Shown here piece by piece: positions 18,401-24,595 of a DNA stretch of 32,993 bases; position 1 is the first letter of the stretch, and every line of letters starts with the position of its first letter. The notes below the pieces were generated by a model. That model did no database searches. It was not told the DNA's origin and worked only from the letters and a program-made list of their open reading frames with translations. The position numbers were made by a program, and so were the translations under genes. The DNA comes from Fidelibacterota bacterium (GTDB lineage Bacteria; Fidelibacterota; Marinisomatia; SCGC-AAA003-L08; JACNLC01): assembly GCA_013204025.1 (NCBI GenBank), contig JABMOW010000106.1, positions 1 through 32,993 of the forward strand, written 5' to 3'.

Positions 18401-21400
18401 CTATGCTCATGGCACCCGATTTGACGTAGGAACTGAATTTGATGTATTAGCAGCTTCTCTTAAGATATTATCCGAAGGTGATGAATATTGGCCATGGCCC
18501 GATGCATCACACGGTCCGGTAAGGGTCATGATCTTTGATGACAATAACGGTACACCAGGTACCCTGCTTTATGACGAAGAAGCCACTTCAGATGAAACCG
18601 GATTTGCTACGGTTTATCCAAACATCACTGGATTGACAGGTTCGTTTTATGTGATTGCCAGCCATACAGAGAGCTGGTCAGGTGCTGGAGACCCTGAAGG
18701 ATATGGTGTCGACGGCGGTGTTGATTATCCGAATAACATGGTCACGATGCAGACCGGAACCTGGTCAACCGGTGACGTTCTGGGATATGGTGGTGATTAT
18801 ATGACATCAACACTGATCAATGCTTATGGACAGATTCAGCCCATGAGCTATTCAGACTTGCCATTTACACCATTTGAAAATATGGATATGGTTGCATCTA
18901 TTGAAAATCTAGATGGATCACTGAGTCCAGAATCTCATCCATCTTATTTCCCACAAATTAACCGAACTCTGGATAACTACAGTTTGTATCGTGATGGTGA
19001 ACTTCATGCGACGCTGCTTCCGGACGTGTGGAGTTTCCATGATGACGTTAATATTAATAACATGCAGGAATACTGTTATCACATGACAGCCAACTATACC
19101 GAAGGCTCATCTGATCCAACGGAAACAGTTTGTGCTACACCTATCCCAGGTATGGCGCCAACCAATTTGGATGCCACGTCTGCAGAAGATCATATTGATC
19201 TCATGTGGACAGGTGGAACCGCAGATGTTATGTATTACAATATCTATCGTGACGGTGATCCACTTGATACTAGTACTGGAACGACCTATGCCGATAATGA
19301 TGCTACCAATGATGTGACATACTGTTATGTTGTGACGGCGATGTATGCCAGTGGTGAGTCATTCCCAACAGATGAAGATTGTGCAGGGTGGACGTTAGGA
19401 ACTGTAGAATTAGAGATTTTGACTGAAGGAAACGGCTTTATAGAGATTGGTTGGTCAGATCTTATACAAGGCGTTGTCGGCGGTGGCGGTGTTGTAGTGA
19501 CAATTGTTACCGACAGTTGGGCACAGGAAACGTCTTGGGATATTGTTGATTCAGGTGGAAACTGGGTTGACGGCATTACTGCTGGCGGTCTGGTGGACTT
19601 CACCACATATGTGTGGGAACTTGAACTTGAAGCAGGAACCTATGTATTCAATATTAATGACTCATTTGGCGACGGTATCTATTGCTCTGATAATGGATAC
19701 TATCAGCTAGACGTTGATGGTCAGACCTTAGCAGGTGGACCTGGTATTGGATGTGACTTTGGATCCGGAGCATCTCATACGTTTACAGTTGGCGGAGGTC
19801 TTCTAAGTAGTTCTGAGTTTAATTACTCACCACCTGTTACTGGTGAAAAAGGCCAGACAGAATATGACCTTACGGGTATTGAGATTATTGAAACAGTGAC
19901 ATATGTTAATCCTAACCAGGATATCAATGTTAATCGCTCGCTCGTTGGTTTTATAATATTTAGGGATGGAGATCAACTTGACGAAGTTGATGTAGATGTG
20001 CGAACATACGGAGATAATCCACTTGAAAACGGTGTAGAGCACTGTTATTATGTTCTTCCGATGTTTGACCCTGAAGGCCCTGCAAGTGCCTCAAATACAG
20101 TTTGTGGTATGGCAGATGCGGGTCCATTGTGTCCACCAGAGAACTTCGATGTAGAAATCGTTGATGGTCTGCCATATGCACACCTGACCTGGGGTCTCCC
20201 TGCTGATTGTGGAAGTGCCCTCGCAGTTGTAACTATTGTTACCGACACCTACCCTTACGAAACCTCATGGGATATTGTTGATTCAAATGGAAGTCAAGTA
20301 GACGGGATCAGCCCTGGTGATTTGACTGATAATAATACAACCTATACGTGGGAAAATGAATTACCCGCTGATACATATATACTAAATATTTATGACTCAT
20401 ATGGTGATGGCATCTACTGCTCCCAGAACAGCTACTACCAGCTTGATCTGAATGGTGAAACGATTGCAGGTGGCCCGGGAATCGGTTGCGATTTCGGAGC
20501 TGGTGCATCTCATACATTCACTGTAGGTGGTGGTTTGCTTAGCAGTTCTCAATTTGAATATTCACCCCCAATCTCCGGTGAAAAAGGTCAGGCCGAATAT
20601 GACATGACAGGAATTGAACTCATTGAAACGATCACATATGTTTATGAAATACCAGAAAATGATAGCCAACTCAATAGACCAATGATTGCATATAGAATAT
20701 ATCGCAATGGCGGAATGGTTGCGGAGGTTGGCTCAGATACAGATGTGTATGAATTCTTCGACACAGAAGAAACCGGTCTTGTCTTCAATGTTGAACATGG
20801 TTGGACGATGAAAACCATATATGATGAAGGCGACTCCAATCCCACTGAAGAAATTCGTGGTATGGTTGTAGATCCGGGTTCAATATCTCATATGTACTTT
20901 GAAGAAGGATCATTAGTAGCAGGTACAAGTGGTGATTTTGATGTTTCTCTAACCAATACGGTTGACGTTGCAGGATTCCAGTTTACATTAGTTGATCTAC
21001 CTGATATACTTACAGTCGAAGATGTTATGACGACTGACCGTACCGATGGATGGATGTTATCATTCAATGCACAGCCTAATGGGTCTGTCATTATTGTCGG
21101 ATTTGACTTAACAGGTACCAGCCCCATTGTAGGGGGTGAAGGTTCGATCCTGACAGCTACATACTCAGCTACACCGGTTATCCTGAATCAGACTGATGTC
21201 ACCATCAGCTTCGAAGATGTATACATGGGTGATCAAGCTGGTAACCAGATCCTCACATATGGACATGACTCAATGATTATTGTTTCTCCTCAGGGCGCAA
21301 GTGAACTGCTTGTTGGCGATGCTACATGTGATGTGGATGGCGAATGTGATTTCGATATCTCACTGACGAACCTTGAATCGGTTATTTCCGGCTTCCAGTT

Positions 21401-24101
21401 TGTTCTGTCATTCGATCCTGATATTGCGCATCTTGTCACGGTAACAGAAACTGATCGTACAGCAGGATGGATGATATCAGGTGGAGCAGAAACTGGTACT
21501 ATCATTGGGTTTAGTATTGACGGATCAATTATCGAAATGGGTGAAGGTCCGATTATGACGGTTACTGTATTTGGCGAAGCAGAAGGTGAAGCTGCATCTT
21601 GCCTGTCACAGATCATTCTATCCAATCCGGATGGTGATCAGGTTCCTGTCACTTCAGAATGTGGTATGTTAACGGTACTACCGCCTGCAGATGCGCCCGT
21701 ATTAACAAGTGCAACTGCCAGTGAAGGTCAGATTGATATCGACTGGACATTCGATCCATCTACTATAGAAGTTAATGACGAAGCTACCATAACACGTGAA
21801 ACTATTGAACTTTCAATCCAGAGTTTCGATAACGGACAACTGGCAATTCATATGGTTAATACTGAAGATGTGGGCGGCTTCCAATTCGTAATTGACTCTG
21901 ACGTAGGTGGATATTCATTAACTAGTGCTAGTGGCGGAACTGCAGGTGCCAACGGATTCATGATGTCAACCAATAATAGTGGGTTGGTCCTCGGATTCTC
22001 ACTCACAGGCGCAGTAATTCCTGCTGGTGGTGGTGTGTTGGTATATGCCGATGTGGCTATCACTGGTGATGCGGGATGTTTCTCAATCTCTTCACCGGTC
22101 ATTTCTGACGCTGGTGGTATTGCGCTGGATATAGCTATTGGTGATCCATTCTGTCTTGGTGATACTGAAGTATATGGTTGTACTGATCCTGAAGCGTTGA
22201 ACTTCAATCCTGAAGCAACGATTGATGATGGAAGTTGTATCTATGACATACTCGGTTGCACCGATCCTGAAGCATTGAACTTTGATCCTGATGCGACTCT
22301 CGATGACGGAAGTTGCATGTACCCAACCGAATTGACATTCAATATTTACCGTGATGGTATGATGCATGATTCTGTTGTTGAAATATACACTTTCTCTGAT
22401 ATGGGCTTGGGTGCAGGTGCAACTTATTGTTACACCGTGACCGCCGTTCTGGAAGATGGTTCAGAAACAGATCATTCCAACGAACTGTGTGCCACGACTC
22501 CTGATGTGGGCTGCATGCTTGATTTCTATGCTGACCTTCCTGATAATACTGGTGAAGCTTCACTCATCATTGTTTCAGGTGTCACCGGAATAGAAGTAGG
22601 TGAATGTGATGAAATCGGTGTTTTCGATGACAACGCAATTCTTAACTCTGGCGACTGCGAAACTGTTTTAGGTGAATTACTGGTCGGTGCAGGTGTCTGG
22701 GCAAATGAACAGTTAAGTATAAGCGCCGTTGGTTCACTAGACTATTGTGACATTGGCGGCAATCAGTTCCCGGGTTATGTAGAAAATAATCCTGTTCTAT
22801 TCAAATACTTCCATGCCGCTTCAGGTGTTGAGTATCTTGCTGATGCTACATTCTTGGTTGGTGATGGTGGATTCGGAGCGATGATTACGACAGTGACATT
22901 AGAAATAGTGACAGATGAAACACAAATAATCACATTGAATCCATTTATGAATAATATGTTCTCAACATACATTTCATTAAATGATCCTTCTGTTAGTCTT
23001 ATGTTTAGTGATCAGGTCTTGATCGTACAGAACGATACGGGTGATTTTTATGTGCCACTGTATGGCATTGACCAGATTGGAGATTTGGATTATCTGGAAT
23101 GTTATACTGCTTTCATCAATGGCAGTAATACTCTGGAATTCGAGTTTACAGGTTCGCGCGTTGATCAAGACACACCATTTATGGTAAATCCATTCATGAA
23201 CGACATGATTCCGTATTTTGGCGAAAATACAATGCCTGCTTCTGTTGCCTTTGGACCACATAATGATGACATCCTAATTGTCTATAATGATTCTGGTGAA
23301 TTCTATGTCCCATCATATGGTATTGATCTGATAAATGATCTTGTACCAGGAGAAGGATATGTGATGTTCCTCAGTGGCTCAACACCAATGGAATTCTCCT
23401 ACCCCGCAGACGGTCTTGCCAGCCCGGTAGCAAACGAATGGGAAGCGCTGAAATCCGGTTTGGTATCGCAGCAATATGATGTGGTGAAAACGGGTGTTGT
23501 ACAACCGATCATTATTACCGGCATCCAAGGTAATGTGGCTGTTGGTGATGAAATCGCAGTGTATGCAAATGGGACTCTGGTCGGCGCAACTCGTGTTGTA
23601 GATACCGATCGTCCGTTGCCTGTTACTGCTTGGGGTGCAATTGATCAATTTGGTGTGGACTTACCTGGTTATCAGGTAGGTGATGCCATTGAGATCAGAT
23701 ACTGGAGTCAGAGCCAAAATACTGAGCTCAGAGTGACCACAGATTTGAATGGTCAATACTTCGGTTTGTCACCATTGACAACTGGTAGACTTGTTGTTCA
23801 TTCTGACTCTGCCGTACCGACACAGTTCAGCCTTGACCAGAACTATCCAAATCCGTTCAATCCGAACACAACCATTGAGTTCAGCTTACCGCATGATACA
23901 AAGATCACGATAAGCGTCTATGATATCATGGGCCGAGAAATCAGAACATTGGTTAGTCTAGCGGAAACCTCTGCTGGTTACCACAGTGTGGTTTGGGATG
24001 GTATGGATAAGAATGGTGTTAATGTTTCTGCTGGATTGTATATCTACTCAATGCAGGGTGAAGGTGTTTCTATCACTCGTAAAATGATTATGATGAAATA
24101 A
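12492..24101 (+). CDS. Giant scaffold-like surface protein with six cohesin-like modules, FN3 array and sorting domain
   Basis: The product has 3869 residues. The signal peptide (1-21) is followed by two cohesin-like modules (22-146, 148-281), an Ig-like domain (283-372) and a third cohesin-like module (378-515). Fourteen FN3 domains follow, thirteen between about 517 and 2797 and the last at about 3067-3340. Eight carry guest domains: one LNR-like, two YYDTY, three TDNY-type, one PPC-like, and one that holds cohesin 6. Cohesin-like modules 4 (2797-2932), 5 (2935-3063) and 6 (3104-3223) come next, with two GCTDPEALNF repeats inside the last FN3. The C-terminal part has duplicated GDEIAV-type domains around two NPFMN repeats (3475-3637), then the sorting domain (3775-3869) with YPNPFNPNTT and final MMK. 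It has the architecture expected of a surface scaffold for dockerin proteins, two of which are encoded just upstream. Actual binding is inference. It is uninterrupted by stops or frameshifts. Confidence 0.9.
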   Translation: MMRFLKWSVIGVFLLATSLWAADVNIHVSNAGDDFVEIYVDNTTNIGGFQFNLTDTPNAFDIDGASGGSAQDAGFMISTNTGGLVLGFSLTGSFIPPGGGVLTTVAINNLVADYSQLTLTGLIFSDQLGNALTVDFNQGNGMFEWGDVPVMDMANFTISPGLAEAGTTSTVEVSFENTMEAGGFQFVLVDTPDLISLVSATTTARTNGFMLSTNDNGLVLGFSLTGATIAAGDGPIAVLTFQAGNDGGVADIAFTEIVLSDPLGNPILATSEDGTFEVTGGILPEPTVTILSPTDGSTVVGSDINVEVSAENLVDGDHYHAYLDGNSMGMFYSETFTLSGVAFGAHDLSVVIADINHVEYENAGATDMVSFTNQDVPPVDITTLYMAIDSVDAFDEVTVPLSMTNLSTIAGFQLQLVDFPNYLEITGVDVTDRTSEFMVTFNEQGDGTVIVVGFDLSAVGVVPGAGPILDITYHSTNQYENDITTSINLSSSILSDIAGQQVEFEAESGNIHVIGEVPPELFAPENLIAVAGFQMANLSWTHPQDWTVVGYYIMRDGVNVGEASMTNFADTGLETQVEYCYTVLAYNDFVQSGPSNEVCITTIDINPEWEAPVNLIAEENGLEITLTWETPPSQIGIGDDCEGCDSGDCMFDCIMQCVDASTVYAWLGDGLCDDGSWGIYLNCEYFDWDYGDCPPEDPGNQNPGDKEFYVVDAPSYRLELEGYEVYRNNQLLIYTEDLTYVDTDGLWYLETYCYNVTAVYDDGISSFSNTSCAIPQLGQPSMLSGMGTGDFITLEWNAHPDNAQDGFNIYRDGELHDSAVGTTYEDHGTVHDVEYCYTVTAFYDGIGESPATNEVCTMWSLYPPSQITAMEGDGYVDLTWEEPQGGEEVVLSYDSGLLANAFYFYDTYESGYAHGTKFNVGTEFDVLSASIYILSEGDQYWPWPNSSHGPVRVMIFDDIDGMPGNLLYDEEATSDETGFATVYPNVTGLSGAFYVITSHTENWSTGGDAEGYGVDDGVNFPDNMATYQAGVWTVGGDVLGYGGDYMMSSLILAYGTVIPLSSNDGEAPNYPAPDMTTVNSVHNGELSLIDQTLAIPPSSYVNTNSRTLESFNIYRDGDPTPIANVPADTYSYRDEPLANMIEYCYTLVGVYTEGLSDPSDPVCATPVPGYQPQNLTASDMGNGSFDLVWEEPVPFLNPVLDYQIYRDGEWVGSSATLSYTDEGLPAGVIFCYTVTAQYASGESFPSNEDCSVYVLNPPVGVEAQGMNDEHAILVTWYDPLDAYSLDLEIFTDNYAGEVSWSLTDASGTVVGSITSGTLTDPDMLYTWNFVITPGTYTFTINDTFGDGICCAYGDGYYNLLLNGTLLATGGDYGTGESVTFDTDNFLVDVFQTHYEEAVPFEKGTNITEADLAGLTISEPELVSSRTITRIDRTEGYNIYRDGGVDPVGTVGGEVFEYMDYETTNDVVYCYIVRAIYADGESIPSNEACAQWILPPPSGLVAVGTEGNIELTWDAAVSNDVLYYEITRDGSFLSTTTETIYSDNESEHDILYCYVVYAVYDLGTSAGTQERCAMWMILPPSGLSATAGAEMVHLEWEEGVNAPCADDIIPVLPFNDTGSIVGLTDDWLVQGSQGADFAYGLVLNSATLITVDLCSELTDYDAKLEIFTADDECIASTTGFYDDDGPSCPESPSVYGPSLIENAYLEAGAYYIVVDGFSGAEGNYEINVWESAGLASLPSDPAEAMAYESEKSGIQYSIDNWNIAEFGSGSSNLQRPLVGYNIYRYGVMIGSVDAGIFEYDDLGLDNLTEYCYTVRADYDEGESPDSNEACATPIPGNPPTGLTARGENDYILLDWDEPMDTAGDVNFYTIYRDGSFLTTTTDITHQDATTDHDVEYCYTVTADYPTGESFPTNESCSMWQLCPPSYLDAEAGDGYVDVTWEATSCGTEVALNYDDGVLANAFYFYDTYETGYAHGTRFDVGTEFDVLAASLKILSEGDEYWPWPDASHGPVRVMIFDDNNGTPGTLLYDEEATSDETGFATVYPNITGLTGSFYVIASHTESWSGAGDPEGYGVDGGVDYPNNMVTMQTGTWSTGDVLGYGGDYMTSTLINAYGQIQPMSYSDLPFTPFENMDMVASIENLDGSLSPESHPSYFPQINRTLDNYSLYRDGELHATLLPDVWSFHDDVNINNMQEYCYHMTANYTEGSSDPTETVCATPIPGMAPTNLDATSAEDHIDLMWTGGTADVMYYNIYRDGDPLDTSTGTTYADNDATNDVTYCYVVTAMYASGESFPTDEDCAGWTLGTVELEILTEGNGFIEIGWSDLIQGVVGGGGVVVTIVTDSWAQETSWDIVDSGGNWVDGITAGGLVDFTTYVWELELEAGTYVFNINDSFGDGIYCSDNGYYQLDVDGQTLAGGPGIGCDFGSGASHTFTVGGGLLSSSEFNYSPPVTGEKGQTEYDLTGIEIIETVTYVNPNQDINVNRSLVGFIIFRDGDQLDEVDVDVRTYGDNPLENGVEHCYYVLPMFDPEGPASASNTVCGMADAGPLCPPENFDVEIVDGLPYAHLTWGLPADCGSALAVVTIVTDTYPYETSWDIVDSNGSQVDGISPGDLTDNNTTYTWENELPADTYILNIYDSYGDGIYCSQNSYYQLDLNGETIAGGPGIGCDFGAGASHTFTVGGGLLSSSQFEYSPPISGEKGQAEYDMTGIELIETITYVYEIPENDSQLNRPMIAYRIYRNGGMVAEVGSDTDVYEFFDTEETGLVFNVEHGWTMKTIYDEGDSNPTEEIRGMVVDPGSISHMYFEEGSLVAGTSGDFDVSLTNTVDVAGFQFTLVDLPDILTVEDVMTTDRTDGWMLSFNAQPNGSVIIVGFDLTGTSPIVGGEGSILTATYSATPVILNQTDVTISFEDVYMGDQAGNQILTYGHDSMIIVSPQGASELLVGDATCDVDGECDFDISLTNLESVISGFQFVLSFDPDIAHLVTVTETDRTAGWMISGGAETGTIIGFSIDGSIIEMGEGPIMTVTVFGEAEGEAASCLSQIILSNPDGDQVPVTSECGMLTVLPPADAPVLTSATASEGQIDIDWTFDPSTIEVNDEATITRETIELSIQSFDNGQLAIHMVNTEDVGGFQFVIDSDVGGYSLTSASGGTAGANGFMMSTNNSGLVLGFSLTGAVIPAGGGVLVYADVAITGDAGCFSISSPVISDAGGIALDIAIGDPFCLGDTEVYGCTDPEALNFNPEATIDDGSCIYDILGCTDPEALNFDPDATLDDGSCMYPTELTFNIYRDGMMHDSVVEIYTFSDMGLGAGATYCYTVTAVLEDGSETDHSNELCATTPDVGCMLDFYADLPDNTGEASLIIVSGVTGIEVGECDEIGVFDDNAILNSGDCETVLGELLVGAGVWANEQLSISAVGSLDYCDIGGNQFPGYVENNPVLFKYFHAASGVEYLADATFLVGDGGFGAMITTVTLEIVTDETQIITLNPFMNNMFSTYISLNDPSVSLMFSDQVLIVQNDTGDFYVPLYGIDQIGDLDYLECYTAFINGSNTLEFEFTGSRVDQDTPFMVNPFMNDMIPYFGENTMPASVAFGPHNDDILIVYNDSGEFYVPSYGIDLINDLVPGEGYVMFLSGSTPMEFSYPADGLASPVANEWEALKSGLVSQQYDVVKTGVVQPIIITGIQGNVAVGDEIAVYANGTLVGATRVVDTDRPLPVTAWGAIDQFGVDLPGYQVGDAIEIRYWSQSQNTELRVTTDLNGQYFGLSPLTTGRLVVHSDSAVPTQFSLDQNYPNPFNPNTTIEFSLPHDTKITISVYDIMGREIRTLVSLAETSAGYHSVVWDGMDKNGVNVSAGLYIYSMQGEGVSITRKMIMMK
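12555..14035 (+). other. N-terminal cohesin-like block (modules 1-3)
   Basis: Module 1 has GGFQFNLTDTP and GLVLGFSLTGSFIP; module 2 has GGFQFVLVDTP and GLVLGFSLTGATI; module 3 has AGFQLQLVDFP and IVVGFDLSAVGVVPGAGP. Modules 1, 2 and 6 share the STNxxGLVLGFSLTG signature, while 3, 4 and 5 share TDRT...GFDLTG-like signatures, so there are two subtypes. An Ig-like domain (13340-13605) separates 2 and 3. Family naming rests on these motifs and on two dockerin proteins nearby. Confidence 0.7.
14401..14577 (+). repeat. LNR-like cysteine module, copy 4 (in the larger giant protein)
   Basis: It carries a run of cysteines, then WLGDGLCDDGSWGIYLNC and YFDWDYGDC. The first giant protein has three relatives, at 4411-4575, 5893-6048 and 6361-6525. 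The GDxxCDDG and terminal GDC spacing resembles Notch/LNR calcium-binding modules. Confidence 0.6.
15163..15655 (+). repeat. YYDTY guest module, copy 2
   Basis: NAFYFYDTYESGYAHGTKF, ILSEGDQYWPWP and HGPVRVMIFDD occur in the same order and spacing as at 3486-3965. It lies between the strand-B half and the FNIYRDG strand of its FN3 host. Confidence 0.7.
16339..16640 (+). repeat. TDNY guest module in the larger giant protein
   Basis: The order FTDNYAGEVSWSL, LYTWNF, GTYTFTINDTFGDGICC matches the modules at 4584-4985, 6534-6935, 19486-19830 and 20224-20560 (ILTDNYGGETSWDI, YTWEL, GTYTFNVWDDWGDGIYC). This copy is the most divergent. Confidence 0.65.
17295..17700 (+). repeat. PPC-like guest module, close relative of 7325-7735
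   Basis: It shares DYDAKLEIFTADDEC, YDDDGP, YYIVVDGFSGAEGNYEI and the linker WESAGLASLP with the copy in the first giant gene. This suggests exchange or duplication between the two genes. Confidence 0.7.
18343..18830 (+). repeat. YYDTY guest module, copy 3
   Basis: NAFYFYDTYETGYAHGTRF, ILSEGDEYWPWP and HGPVRVMIFDD are in the same order as in copies 1 and 2. Phrases such as EEATSDETGFATVYPN are shared with copy 2, so copies 2 and 3 are closest relatives. Confidence 0.7.
19486..20560 (+). repeat. Two further TDNY guest modules in adjacent FN3 domains
   Basis: Modules at 19486-19830 (TDSWAQETSWDIVDS) and 20224-20560 (TDTYPYETSWDIVDS) both end GGPGIGCDFG, then GASHTFTVGGGLLSSS and a GEKGQ linker. 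Their hosts are two consecutive interrupted FN3 domains, which breaks the alternation seen before them. Confidence 0.7.
20880..22165 (+). other. C-terminal cohesin-like block (modules 4-6)
   Basis: Module 4 (20880-21285) has AGFQFTLVDLP and IIVGFDLTG; module 5 (21295-21680) has SGFQFVLSFDP and TIIGFSIDG; module 6 (21800-22165) has GGFQFVIDSDV and GLVLGFSLTGAVIPAGGGVL. Module 6 lies inside the last FN3 domain, after its QIDIDWTFDP strand and before FNIYRDG. Confidence 0.7.
22176..22316 (+). repeat. Tandem GCTDPEALNF motif repeat, 78-base period
   Basis: Copies at 22176-22238 and 22254-22316 both encode GCTDPEALNFxPxATxDDGSC. Single relatives occur in the first giant gene at about 2262-2325 and 3327-3395. 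The two cysteines and the DDGSC end suggest a small disulfide-closed calcium-binding spacer. The motif recurs in secreted FCB-group proteins. Confidence 0.8.
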
Positions 24102-24127
24102 TCTAAATTCATCATAGAAATTGATAC

Positions 24128-24165
24128 AAAACGGGGGAGTCCATACGGCTCCCCCGTTTTTATTT
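24128..24165 (+). terminator. Strong intrinsic terminator after the scaffold-like gene
   Basis: AAAACGGGGGAG (24128-24139) pairs perfectly with CTCCCCCGTTTT (24149-24160) around a 9-base loop, followed by further T-rich sequence. It lies 26 bases after the stop codon. Confidence 0.92.
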
Positions 24166-24283
24166 CGGGCATTACAATGAATCAAATAAGTGATTTCCAT
24201 GCAGAAGTGAATGAATTTAAAAATTATCACGCATAAAGACAATAATAATTGTTTTATAAGAAATATATTGCACAAAAAGGACA

Positions 24284-24292
24284 TGATATAAT
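24284..24292 (+). promoter_or_regulatory. Extended -10 promoter candidate for the small lipoprotein operon
   Basis: TGATATAAT is a perfect extended -10 (TGnTATAAT), placed about 37 bases before the ATG at 24330. No -35 at the standard distance is seen (TTGCAC at 24268 is only 13 bases away). An ACAAT-AATA-ATTGT inverted repeat at 24239-24252 lies just upstream and could be an operator. Confidence 0.45.
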
Positions 24293-24329
24293 ATATTATT
24301 ACCGGTAAAAATGATAGAAAGGAAATCAA

Positions 24330-24557
24330 ATGTACCGTAAATGCATGATTACATTAGCACTGCTCTCAATTTGGTTGGTTGTGTCTTGTGATCAAAACTC
24401 ACCACTACAATACCAAGATCAGGACGTAGAAGTTTTGTCTGGAAGCCATCCCATTCAAGATGGAATTGATCTTTCATCCGGACCTCGAAGCGGATTCAAT
24501 CCCAAAAATGGAATGACATCCGGAACTGATTCTACCGGTTTTTCAGTAGAACCATAA
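24330..24557 (+). CDS. Small lipoprotein of unknown function
   Basis: The product has 75 residues. It begins with a lipoprotein signal peptide whose lipobox is LVVSC, placing the lipidated cysteine at residue 20. The remaining 55 residues are polar, rich in Ser, Gly, Asp and Pro, and show no domain I recognise. AAAGGA at 24318-24323 sits 6 bases before the ATG, a good ribosome binding site. It lies 38 bases before the TPR-protein gene, so the two probably share an mRNA. It could be a membrane-anchored sensor or partner of the regulator next door, or simply a surface lipoprotein; nothing in the sequence decides this. Confidence 0.8.
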   Translation: MYRKCMITLALLSIWLVVSCDQNSPLQYQDQDVEVLSGSHPIQDGIDLSSGPRSGFNPKNGMTSGTDSTGFSVEP

Positions 24558-24595
24558 AATTCTGAAACAAAGGCAGTTAATAAAACACTATTTGA

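Larger units (their letters stand above)
14040..20880 (+). repeat. FN3 array with alternating plain and interrupted domains
   Basis: Thirteen FN3 domains are recognisable by PP-x-x-L entry, a strand-B W (LTWEEP type), IYRDG, YCYTVxAxY and a closing NExC. Plain domains start near 14040, 14827, 16005, 16975, 18000 and 19157. Interrupted ones start near 14330 (LNR-like guest), 15078 (YYDTY), 16260 (TDNY), 17224 (PPC), 18256 (YYDTY), 19400 (TDNY) and 20133 (TDNY). The first twelve alternate strictly. A fourteenth, interrupted by cohesin 6, lies further on at 21690-22512. Confidence 0.75.

Noticed and set aside
19827-20042. Antisense open frames throughout the giant genes (this is one example)
   Set aside because: They overlap strongly coding sequence, have no ribosome sites and encode biased, low-complexity products. 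They are by-products of long repetitive frames.
1164-24101. A classical cellulosome
   Set aside because: Cohesin-like and dockerin modules are present, but no glycoside hydrolase or carbohydrate-binding module of known type is seen. The only enzyme is a protease.
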